NCBI GenBank assembly: GCA_003695105.1
Contig: RFIZ01000147.1
Location: 1 to 6,589, forward strand
Length of the DNA: 6,589 nucleotides
Source of the DNA: Fidelibacterota bacterium
GTDB lineage: Bacteria; Fidelibacterota; Marinisomatia; Marinisomatales; J089
Direction: 5' to 3'
Of this stretch, positions 1 to 6,589 are shown in pieces. Position numbers and translations under genes: made by a program. The stretch's first letter is position 1, and each line of letters opens with the position of its first letter. Below the pieces are notes generated by a model. That model made no database searches. It was not told where the DNA came from and saw only the letters and a program-made list of their open reading frames with translations.

Positions 1-1692
<1,692 letters not shown>

Positions 1693-2694
1693 TCAGGCAA
1701 ACGTGCGAATCCGATCGATAACGTCTACCACCCGATTGGAATAGCCCCACTCGTTGTCATACCAGTTCAGGGTTTTGACCATGTTTCCTTCGAGCACCTT
1801 GGTAAAGGGAGCATCGAAAATGGATGAATGGGGATTTCCGATAATGTCTGAGGACACAACCGGCAGATTGGAATATTCCAGGATGGGTTGCAGTTGTTCG
1901 GTCCGGCTGGCTTCCCGCACCGCCTCGTTGACCTGATCCACAGTTACGTCCACCTTCAGCCGCGCAATCAGATCGACCACGGAACCATCGGGCACGGGAA
2001 CACGCATGGCGATGCCGTCCAGTTTCCCGTTGAGTTCAGGCAGGACCTTCCCCACCGCCCGGGCGGCCCCGGTGGTAGTGGGAATGACATTTTCCGCCGC
2101 CGCCCGGGCCCGGCGCCAGTCATTGTGGGGGACATCCGCCAACCGCTGGTCATTGGTGTAAGCATGGATCGTATTGATCACGCCGTATTCGATGCCAAAG
2201 GTGTCGTTCAACACCTTGGCCATGGGTGCCAGACAGTTGGTGGTACAACTGGCGTTGGAAATGATGCGATGGTCTGGTGACAACCCTTCATGATTCACAC
2301 CCATGACAACCGTATAATCGATTTCATCCTTGGCCGGTACCGTGAGAATCACCCGTTTGGCTCCCGCTTCCAGATGGGGTACGAGGGTATCTTTCGTCCG
2401 GAAACGGCCGGTGCTTTCGATCACCAAATCCACTTCCAGCTCTTTCCAGGGTAAGTTGCCGGGCTGGGTTTCCGCCACGAGCTTGATTTCATGATTGGAG
2501 GTTCGGAGCAGATCCCCCTGGAGTTCCGCCCGATCCGGGAAACGACCCATGACCGTATCGTATTTCAACAGATACACCATGACATCGTTGGGAGCGATGT
2601 CGTTGATGGCCACGACGTCCAGATCCCGGCGGGCATTCAGGATCCGGAAGACCGAGCGCCCGATGCGTCCAAATCCATTGATGGCAATCCTCAT
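1693..2694 (-). CDS. gap: Type I glyceraldehyde-3-phosphate dehydrogenase (catalytically complete)
   Basis: This 333-residue protein has the usual length for the phosphorylating, NAD-dependent glycolytic enzyme, which converts glyceraldehyde 3-phosphate plus phosphate and NAD+ to 1,3-bisphosphoglycerate. The Rossmann signature NGFGRIGR sits at residues 6-13 and Asp32 (VVAINDIA) favours NAD over NADP. The catalytic Cys150 lies in SNASCTTNCLAP and the base His177 in HAYTNDQRL. The phosphate-site residues Thr208-Gly209 (IPTTTGAA) and Arg231 (MRVPVPDGS) are present, as is WYDNEWGYS near the C-terminus with Asn314. The ATG at 2694 overlaps the upstream GAPDH-like gene by ATGA, with a strong Shine-Dalgarno inside that gene's last codons, so the two are probably translated from one message and coupled. 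Its TGA is immediately next to the opposing stop at 1690-1692, leaving no intergenic space. Confidence 0.97.
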   Translation of the reverse strand: MRIAINGFGRIGRSVFRILNARRDLDVVAINDIAPNDVMVYLLKYDTVMGRFPDRAELQGDLLRTSNHEIKLVAETQPGNLPWKELEVDLVIESTGRFRTKDTLVPHLEAGAKRVILTVPAKDEIDYTVVMGVNHEGLSPDHRIISNASCTTNCLAPMAKVLNDTFGIEYGVINTIHAYTNDQRLADVPHNDWRRARAAAENVIPTTTGAARAVGKVLPELNGKLDGIAMRVPVPDGSVVDLIARLKVDVTVDQVNEAVREASRTEQLQPILEYSNLPVVSSDIIGNPHSSIFDAPFTKVLEGNMVKTLNWYDNEWGYSNRVVDVIDRIRTFA

Positions 2695-3725
2695 TGCGCG
2701 CCTCCTTTCCCCTGCCGGGCATCCAGATCGGCATAGAGTTCAATCACTTCCAGAATCCGTTGAGAAAAGCCCCAGCCGTTGTCGTACCAGCACAGGGTTT
2801 TCAGAAAAGCATCGCCGGTCACCATGGTGGCGCGGGCGTCGAAAATCATGGATTCGCTGGCGCCAATGACATCGCTGGATACAATGGGATCTTCCGTGTA
2901 CCCGATAATGTTCTTCAGGGCCCCGTCCGCTTCGTTTTTCATGACCTGGTTCACTTCCGCCGGAGTGGGCAGCTGTTCCATTTCGGTGGTCAGGTCCACA
3001 CAGGATCCGTCCGGGACGGGCACATTGAAGGCAATGCCTTCCAGCTTCCCCCGGAATTTGGGCATCAGCTTTTCCACCAGTCCCGGCGACCAGGTCGTAT
3101 TGGGAATGATGTTTTCCACCGCCGAACGGGACCGACGCAAATCCGACCGGGCCGAATCGGCCAGGGGTTGATCGGAGGTATACGCATGGACTGTCGTCAT
3201 CATGGCCCGTTTCACGCCGAAATGGGTATCCAAACACTGCAGCATGAGGGCCAGCACCTGAGTCGTGGAAGAGGTAGTGGTAATGATTCGATCTCCGGTC
3301 CGGATATCCCCATCATTGAAACCTCGGATCACCATGCGGTCGATTTCATCTACAGGGGGAATAGTGACGATCAAACGCCGGGCCCCGGCCTGGAGGTGTT
3401 TTTCCAGCGCCTCGCGCCGGCGGAATTTCCCCGTGGCGTCCACCACCACGTCCACGCCCAGCGCATCCCAGGGGATGGTTCCCGGCTCCCCGCCCTGCAG
3501 AATGCGGACCCGCTGTCCGTCAATGGAGAGAAACCTGCCCTCCAGCGTGGCTCCCTCCAGGGGTCCGTGCACCGAATCCCTCAGCAGGAGATAATGCAGT
3601 GCCTCCGGAGTGCCCAGGTCACTGATCACTTTGAATTCAAATCGTGGATTTCGGTAACCGATCCGAAACAAATTCCGCCCGATTCGGCCGAATCCGAAAA
3701 TCCCAATTTTGATTGTTTCACCCAT
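2691..3725 (-). CDS. GAPDH-family paralogue lacking the catalytic cysteine
   Basis: This 344-residue protein aligns along its whole length with type I GAPDH but is altered at the active site. NAD binding looks kept: FGFGRIGR near residues 10-17, Asp36, and an Asn in WYDNGWGFS. The nucleophile motif SNASCTTNC is replaced by TTTSSTTQV, putting Ser153 at the Cys position (codon TCC). His180 (VHAYTSDQ) is kept. The phosphate-site Arg231 equivalent is Asn234 (FNVPVPDGS), and the TTTG loop reads NTTW, with Trp212 in place of Gly. The Glu after the conserved Asn near the C-terminus is Gly. The phosphorylating reaction is therefore unlikely; a regulatory, heteromer or altered-substrate role is inference. 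I chose ATG 3725 over GTG 3731 because GAGGTGA sits correctly for the ATG and runs into the GTG. The gene overlaps gap by 4 nt. Its C-terminal tail, longer than that of gap, encodes the gap ribosome site. Confidence 0.9.
   Translation of the reverse strand: MGETIKIGIFGFGRIGRNLFRIGYRNPRFEFKVISDLGTPEALHYLLLRDSVHGPLEGATLEGRFLSIDGQRVRILQGGEPGTIPWDALGVDVVVDATGKFRRREALEKHLQAGARRLIVTIPPVDEIDRMVIRGFNDGDIRTGDRIITTTSSTTQVLALMLQCLDTHFGVKRAMMTTVHAYTSDQPLADSARSDLRRSRSAVENIIPNTTWSPGLVEKLMPKFRGKLEGIAFNVPVPDGSCVDLTTEMEQLPTPAEVNQVMKNEADGALKNIIGYTEDPIVSSDVIGASESMIFDARATMVTGDAFLKTLCWYDNGWGFSQRILEVIELYADLDARQGKGGAQ
2701..2708 (-). promoter_or_regulatory. Shine-Dalgarno of the downstream gap gene
   Basis: On the minus strand the sequence reads AAAGGAGG, then six bases (CGCGCA), then the ATG at 2694. 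It lies inside the codons for the Gly-Lys-Gly-Gly-Ala end of the upstream GAPDH-like protein. This fixes the gap start and suggests that gap can initiate strongly in its own right as well as by coupling through the ATGA overlap. Confidence 0.8.
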
Positions 3726-3727
3726 GG

Positions 3728-3734
3728 TCACCTC
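3728..3734 (-). promoter_or_regulatory. Shine-Dalgarno deciding the start of the GAPDH-like gene
   Basis: The minus strand reads GAGGTGA followed by CC and the ATG at 3725. The alternative GTG start at 3731 is part of this same ribosome-binding sequence, so it would have no properly spaced site of its own. No convincing -35/-10 pair was found between this site and the hairpin at 3797-3826. Confidence 0.65.
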
Positions 3735-3796
3735 AGTTTCATTCAGAAATTTGGTTACATCCAGACTGAAATTTACGGCTGGAAGGGGGGAAAAGG

Positions 3797-3826
3797 AATT
3801 CGTAACTCAGGTTTGAGTCACGAATT
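3797..3826 (-). terminator. 13-bp inverted repeat with 4-nt loop, likely terminator
   Basis: The arms AATTCGTAACTCA (3797-3809) and TGAGTCACGAATT (3814-3826) are complementary apart from one position, which becomes a G-U wobble in minus-strand RNA. That gives a continuous 13-bp stem with a four-base loop. The stem begins at the last base of the stop codon of the DUF4442 gene. On the minus strand it is followed by CCTTTTCCCCCC, only a short U run, so termination may be weak or partial. Its position upstream of the GAPDH-like gene also allows an operator or 5' UTR structure. Either reading separates expression of the upstream pair from the GAPDH pair. Confidence 0.5.
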
Positions 3827-4296
3827 TATTTCATTGATAAACCCAATTGGAAGCTGGCCACGGGTTCTAAACCGTACTTTTCCGGCACAGTGGCCACCAC
3901 GCGGACGGGTACGGTTTCCCGCTCGCCGGTTTCCCGGACACGTTTCAGGGCCGCGCTGATGGCGGGTCCGTCCTCACAGACGAAGTGGACGTCTCCATCC
4001 GGGCGTTTCAGAAAATCCGCGTGAAAATCCTTAAAAATCAATTGGATCCCGGATTTGTCCTGGCGAATGAGATGCAAAGCGATCAGCCCACCGGCCAGGT
4101 CCGCACCCACGGCCAACGCCCCCAGATACATGGAACCGAAATGGTTTCTGGTACGGCGTCTCAGACGGATCTTGAGCTCACAGCGCTGGGGATCCAGTTG
4201 CAGCACCAGGGGTCGGACGGCCCAAATCAGAGGGATTTTCCAAAATCCGATCAGCCAGACCAGACGGGTGTTTTTCCAATCAACGGTTTTACTCAT
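3826..4296 (-). CDS. DUF4442 hotdog-fold (PaaI-like thioesterase-type) protein
   Basis: This 156-residue protein looks like the DUF4442 family, hotdog-fold proteins related to PaaI/YiiD-type acyl-CoA thioesterases; no substrate is established. The diagnostic stretch is NHFGSMYLGALAVGAD at residues 51-66, matching the family's N-H-x-G-S-x-x-x-G-A-x-x-x-x-A-(E/D) pattern at the start of the hotdog helix. It follows a hydrophobic, aromatic N-terminal helix (VWLIGFWKIPLIW). A beta-rich C-terminal half (FKDFHADFLKRP, then RVVATVPEKYG) completes the fold. I chose ATG 4296 over TTG 4320 because AGGA lies five bases upstream of the ATG. The start codon overlaps the 3' end of the small membrane-protein gene by 8 nt, which implies coupled translation. 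Catalytic activity is inference only. Confidence 0.75.
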   Translation of the reverse strand: MSKTVDWKNTRLVWLIGFWKIPLIWAVRPLVLQLDPQRCELKIRLRRRTRNHFGSMYLGALAVGADLAGGLIALHLIRQDKSGIQLIFKDFHADFLKRPDGDVHFVCEDGPAISAALKRVRETGERETVPVRVVATVPEKYGLEPVASFQLGLSMK

Positions 4297-4456
4297 CTTC
4301 TTCCTCTTCCACGGTTTCAATCCGGAACCAGGGTCGGTCAGACGACTTCCACAGGCGCGCCAGGCTCAGAAGGGCAATGACGATCAGACCGGCCCAGAGC
4401 AGGGACTCGATCCGGACGACTTTTTCCAGGGCATCAATCAGATCGGCGGCAGGCAT
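4289..4456 (-). CDS. 55-residue single-span membrane protein, unrecognised
   Basis: The minus-strand ATG at 4456 opens a frame of 55 codons ending in TAA at 4289-4291. The product starts MPAADLIDALEKVV, has one hydrophobic span LLWAGLIVIALLSLARLW (residues 19-36), then a short basic/aromatic stretch (KSSDRPWFR) and a strongly acidic tail ending EEEEDE. The hydrophobic segment bounded by charged flanks, and the 8-nt overlap with the next gene's start, suggest a real gene and not chance. The Shine-Dalgarno is poor: no purine-rich run lies just upstream of the ATG. An in-frame TGA a few codons upstream rules out a longer ATG-initiated version. I do not recognise the family. The acidic tail codons also carry the ribosome site of the DUF4442 gene, so some of the C-terminal composition could reflect that constraint. 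Confidence 0.55.
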   Translation of the reverse strand: MPAADLIDALEKVVRIESLLWAGLIVIALLSLARLWKSSDRPWFRIETVEEEEDE

Positions 4457-4489
4457 GGTCAGGTCAGTTCAAATCCATTGGGCTAGCTG

Positions 4490-4520
4490 TTTGTTTTTCC
4501 CGCTCAGGGACGTAGTTTAT
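4490..4520 (+). promoter_or_regulatory. Possible Bacteroidota-type promoter for the DUF5706 gene
   Basis: TTTG at 4490-4493 is followed after 19 bases by TAGTTTAT (4513-4520). This resembles the Bacteroidota pattern TTTG, about 19-21 bases, TAnnTTTG, with two mismatches in the second box. A sigma70-type hexamer pair is not better supported here. Downstream, TATCGGT (4518-4524) and ACCGATA (4552-4558) form exact 7-base inverted arms spanning the leader up to two bases before the ATG. The rest of the divergent region 4457-4560 shows nothing else I can name. Confidence 0.2.
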
Positions 4521-4560
4521 CGGTGAGGAAGTTATCTCAATTTTCTAGCAAACCGATACC

Positions 4561-5106
4561 ATGAAAATCAAAGTTCCCAGTGTTCATCTGGATCACATGC
4601 TCAAGCAGACGCGGAATCACCACGCCCAGTTGAGCCAGATGGCCGATGTGAAGGCCAACATGTTGCTGACCATCGCATCGGTGGTGATAACGATTTCCGT
4701 GCCACATCTGGTAGATCCCAATCTCCGCTGGGCGGCGCTGGTATTGATTCTGTTTTGTCTGGCAACCATCGTCCTGTCCACCTACGCCGTCATGCCTAAA
4801 ATTCCCGTGATCTACAGTCCCCAACTCAAAAAGCGCCCCATCAGTGACACATTCAATGTGCACTTTTTCGGAGATTTCGCCCGACTAAGTTATAGCGAAT
4901 ATGCCGATCTCATGGAAGACGTGCTCAACGATCCCGACAAGACGTACGAAAGCATGGTCAAGGAGATTTATACCCTGGGAGTCTTCCTGGCGAAAAAGAA
5001 ATACCGTTTCATTCGCTTGAGTTATCTGGTCTTCATCCTGGGATTTTTCGCCAGCGTCATCACCATGGTTCTGACCAGCGGCCTGGTGATCTCCTTTCTG
5101 CACTGA
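4561..5106 (+). CDS. DUF5706 / Pycsar effector (PycTM)-family membrane protein
   Basis: This 181-residue protein has the DUF5706 architecture. A polar N-terminus leads into NHHAQLSQMADVKANMLLT (residues 19-37), the family's hallmark LSxMADxKANMLL, which runs into a first membrane span to about residue 51. A second span covers about 57-79, then comes a cytosolic segment with FFGDFARLSYSEY (102-114) and YTLGVFLAKKKYRFIRLSY (137-155), and a third span at about 155-180. In Pycsar anti-phage systems such proteins respond to cyclic CMP or UMP from a dedicated cyclase and damage the inner membrane. Here no cyclase or HD domain is adjacent: the left neighbour is a DUF4442 operon and the right an unknown anchored protein. 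A defence role is therefore inference, and the protein may be one of the common stand-alone members. The ATG at 4561 lacks a clear Shine-Dalgarno. An in-frame TAG at 4546 blocks extension, and Met13 is an alternative start. Confidence 0.8.
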   Translation: MKIKVPSVHLDHMLKQTRNHHAQLSQMADVKANMLLTIASVVITISVPHLVDPNLRWAALVLILFCLATIVLSTYAVMPKIPVIYSPQLKKRPISDTFNVHFFGDFARLSYSEYADLMEDVLNDPDKTYESMVKEIYTLGVFLAKKKYRFIRLSYLVFILGFFASVITMVLTSGLVISFLH

Positions 5107-5159
5107 CGGTATAAAGCTTTTTCCTTTGCATCCGATAATGAGGATGAAAAGGAAAATCT

Positions 5160-5579
5160 ATGGTCAAACATCCATCGTCCTCATCCGCAGGCATTTCTAC
5201 CTGGCCTACTCTCGTGCTGGCCGTCGGCTTAGGGCTGATATTATGGTTTGGCTACCGGCAGTGGACCACCTTCGTCCTCCGGTCGGACCTCCAAGCCGAA
5301 CAACGGACGTTGTCTTCTTTGCGCACCGGCTTGTCCACCCAGTCCATGTTTCTCACGGTAGCAACCGGAGACTCCCAATTCCCGGAGAATCCTTTCGCGG
5401 TGCTATCCAAACCGCCGGACGGATATCAATTTCCTCCACCCGATTCCCTGAGGCCCGGAACGTGGACCTATTTTCCGCCCGATTCGACCATTGTGCATGT
5501 GCGCAAATCCGGACATATCTGCCGCTGGTCTTACTCGCCTTCCCGGGGTAAAGTGGTCCTTTTGTCCGTTTCTCCCTGA
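5160..5579 (+). CDS. Hypothetical N-terminally membrane-anchored protein
   Basis: This 139-residue protein belongs to no family I recognise. A Ser-rich cytosolic N-terminus (HPSSSSAG) is followed by one span, TLVLAVGLGLILWFGYRQW (about 17-35), with no lipobox. A short helical, possibly coiled segment follows (LRSDLQAEQRTLSSLRTG), then a Pro/Ser-rich domain probably outside the membrane, ending in likely beta strands (STIVHVRKSGHICRWSYSP, then KVVLLSVSP). The overall plan of one anchor plus a small extracytoplasmic beta region superficially resembles pilin-like or sheath proteins, but there is no prepilin cleavage motif. The start is supported by AGGA at 5150-5153, six bases before the ATG. 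It begins 53 nt after the DUF5706 gene on the same strand with no terminator between, so co-transcription is likely and a shared role at the membrane is possible. Confidence 0.6.
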   Translation: MVKHPSSSSAGISTWPTLVLAVGLGLILWFGYRQWTTFVLRSDLQAEQRTLSSLRTGLSTQSMFLTVATGDSQFPENPFAVLSKPPDGYQFPPPDSLRPGTWTYFPPDSTIVHVRKSGHICRWSYSPSRGKVVLLSVSP

Positions 5580-5686
5580 TTTGTTCCGCCGCCTGTCCCA
5601 AGTGCAGGATACGCGGAGGTTGGAAAGGAACGTGCCCGGCTGAGTTACGGTTTACGTTTCCTCCGCATTACCTTGCGAAAAATTCA
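5580..5686. other. Convergent intergenic spacer with a weak hairpin
   Basis: This stretch lies between the stop at 5579 and the inverted-repeat element and holds no credible gene. GCGGAGG (5613-5619) and CCTCCGC (5660-5666) are exact inverted arms. Inside them AACGT (5629-5633) and ACGTT (5654-5658) could pair further. No U-run follows on either strand, so it is not a convincing intrinsic terminator. Confidence 0.3.
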
Positions 5687-5825
5687 TTGTCATTTCGAAC
5701 GCCATCATGTCCGGAGAAAAATCTACTTCAGCCCCAGTTCGGCCATTTCCAATACCTGGACAATCACGGCCCTTTGCACTCTGACGTAGATTCATCTCCG
5801 CCATCCGGCGGGTTCGGGATGACAA
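5687..5825. repeat. 139-bp MITE-like inverted-repeat element
   Basis: Two 40-base arms, 5687-5726 and 5786-5825, are inverted copies of each other with 26 of 40 positions matching. The outer 14 bases (TTGTCATTTCGAAC against TTGTCATCCCGAAC after reverse complement) and the inner 15 bases ending AATCTAC are well conserved, while the centre of each arm has diverged. The 59-base interior has no coding potential I trust. The ends resemble the dispersed TGTCATTCCGAAC-type repeats found in intergenic DNA of several Bacteroidota-related and candidate-phylum genomes, which I recall but could not search. Its site between converging genes suits a selfish non-autonomous element or a bidirectional terminator-like structure. 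Confidence 0.7.
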
Positions 5826-5847
5826 GTCAGACTGTTTCCGGACCCGA

Positions 5848-6589
5848 TCATTGCACTATATGCAATGTCAGAAACCGGCGCAGGCGCTCCCAGAATTCCG
5901 GATGCTCATGGTTATTGGAATGACCGTATCCTTCCTGGGTCCAGAGTTCGACCCGGGATCGGTCCCCGGCCTCCAGCAATCGCTCCGCTTCGCTGTAGGG
6001 AACCGTCGCATCCTCCGTACCATGGACCAGCAACACGCGACCGCGAATTCTGCCCATATTGTTCAGGGGAGCGAAGGAGGAAATTCGTTGTCCACTGATC
6101 CACTCAAAATAGCGATAGATCAACCAGGGCAACGGAAACCGGGGGATGTGCCGCTGGCGGAATTCCCGGTCCATGATGGTAACCGGATCGGCAAAAGCGC
6201 CTACGGTGACCACGGCTTTCACCCGGGGTTCCAGGGCCGCGGCATAGAGGGAAGCCGCTCCGCCGATGGACAGGCCCACCAGCCCCAGGCGGTGTGAATC
6301 CACCTCCGGTTTCTCCCCCAACCAGCGAATCACGGCCTGGATGTCCTGGGCAAATTTCAGCATGGAGGCAAAGCCGTCGGGATCGCTGGAGCCATGATGA
6401 CGAGCATCGAACGCCACCAGGTGCAGTCCCAGATCCGACAGATGCTGAAGATAGGGCAACATCCGCTCCACATTCCGACCCCACCCGTGGATAAGGATGA
6501 GGGCCGGAGCGGACTCTGCGTCGGGTTGGGGCAGCCACCATCCGTAGAGGCGCTTCCGATTGCGGGTGGGAATCCATACTTCCTGAAAG
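5848..6589 (-). CDS. Alpha/beta hydrolase, 5'-truncated at window end
   Basis: The frame stays open to the right edge, giving 246 visible C-terminal residues starting FQEVWIPTRNRKRLYGWWLP. The GTG at 6471 is internal, because the frame upstream of it encodes the conserved strand and oxyanion loop LILIHGWGRN. The remaining fold is complete: AFDARHHGSS, the nucleophile elbow GLSIGG with Ser at visible residue 107, the acid Asp193 in HGTEDATVP and the His223 in GYGHSNN, so the catalytic triad is intact. This places it among serine hydrolases of the BAAT/dienelactone-hydrolase-like and prolyl-oligopeptidase-like group. The substrate cannot be told from sequence. Residues around LPWLIYRYFEWISG form a probable cap or lid. 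Its last codons fold into a short hairpin with the stop. Confidence 0.9.
   Translation of the reverse strand, partial: FQEVWIPTRNRKRLYGWWLPQPDAESAPALILIHGWGRNVERMLPYLQHLSDLGLHLVAFDARHHGSSDPDGFASMLKFAQDIQAVIRWLGEKPEVDSHRLGLVGLSIGGAASLYAAALEPRVKAVVTVGAFADPVTIMDREFRQRHIPRFPLPWLIYRYFEWISGQRISSFAPLNNMGRIRGRVLLVHGTEDATVPYSEAERLLEAGDRSRVELWTQEGYGHSNNHEHPEFWERLRRFLTLHIVQ
5849..5867 (-). other. Short perfect inverted repeat at the hydrolase stop codon
   Basis: CATTGCA (5849-5855) and TGCAATG (5861-5867) are exact inverted arms around a five-base loop. They cover the last codons and most of the TGA of the hydrolase gene. No U-tract follows on the minus strand, so a terminator call is weak; it could act as a 3' mRNA end-protecting structure or be chance. 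Confidence 0.3.

Noticed and set aside
3246..3300. Cys-to-Ser change in the GAPDH-like gene as a sequencing error
   Set aside because: One base could change TGC to TCC, but the neighbouring motif residues (N to Q, A to T, C to V) and distant phosphate-site residues are also changed, so the divergence is real.
2694..3959. Plus-strand open frame of 421 codons antisense to the GAPDH-like gene
   Set aside because: It is a mirror of a GC-rich conserved gene on the opposite strand, with His/Gly/Pro/Arg-rich composition and no family features. The minus-strand frame is clearly GAPDH.
5103..5139. Promoter between the DUF5706 gene and the anchored-protein gene (TATAAA at 5110 or GATAAT at 5134)
   Set aside because: Neither -10-like box has a usable -35 box at 16-19 bases, and the short gap fits an operon.
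5126..5551. Plus-strand open frame of 141 codons overlapping the anchored protein
   Set aside because: The competing frame at 5160 has a good Shine-Dalgarno and a coherent membrane anchor. This one is Arg/His-rich with no start signal.
5687..5923. Plus-strand open frame of 78 codons across the inverted repeat
   Set aside because: It reads through the repeat arms and then antisense to the hydrolase. It has low-complexity Pro/Ser/Arg composition, no ribosome site and no plausible domain.
6469..6471. GTG at 6471 as the hydrolase start
   Set aside because: The upstream in-frame sequence encodes the conserved LILIHGWGRN oxyanion region and continues to the window edge, so the gene is truncated there and does not start at 6471.

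Overview
This 6.6 kb window (GC-rich, standard genetic code) comes from a bacterial chromosome that I cannot place at species level. The best taxonomic hint is an inverted-repeat element at 5687-5825. Its ends read like the TGTCATTTCGAAC / GTTCGGGATGACA repeats I recall from Bacteroidota, Ignavibacteria, Calditrichota and related lineages. This is only suggestive of the FCB group or a neighbouring candidate phylum. No phage, plasmid, rRNA, tRNA, CRISPR or transposase gene is visible.

Layout. (1) 1-1692, plus strand: the 3' three quarters or more of acetoacetyl-CoA synthetase. (2) 1693-4456, minus strand, read from right to left: a 55-residue single-span membrane protein (4289-4456), a DUF4442 hotdog-fold protein overlapping it by 8 nt (3826-4296), a strong hairpin, then two tandem GAPDH-family genes joined by an ATGA overlap. 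The upstream GAPDH gene (2691-3725) has lost the catalytic cysteine and other phosphate-site residues. The downstream one (1693-2694) is a complete type I gap. (3) 4457-4560: a divergent intergenic region. (4) 4561-5579, plus strand: a three-span membrane protein of the DUF5706/Pycsar-effector (PycTM) family, followed 53 nt later by an unrecognised N-terminally anchored protein. (5) 5580-5847: a convergent intergenic region holding the 139-bp inverted-repeat element. (6) 5848-6589, minus strand: the C-terminal part of an alpha/beta hydrolase that runs off the window.

How they fit together. The acetoacetyl-CoA synthetase, GAPDH, DUF4442 thioesterase-like and hydrolase genes point to ordinary central carbon and acyl-CoA metabolism. 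The unusual parts are the translationally coupled pair of an active GAPDH with an apparently catalytically dead or repurposed paralogue, and a DUF5706 membrane protein with no nucleotide cyclase beside it. Neither amounts to a demonstrated new system from sequence alone, but the GAPDH pair is the strongest lead.
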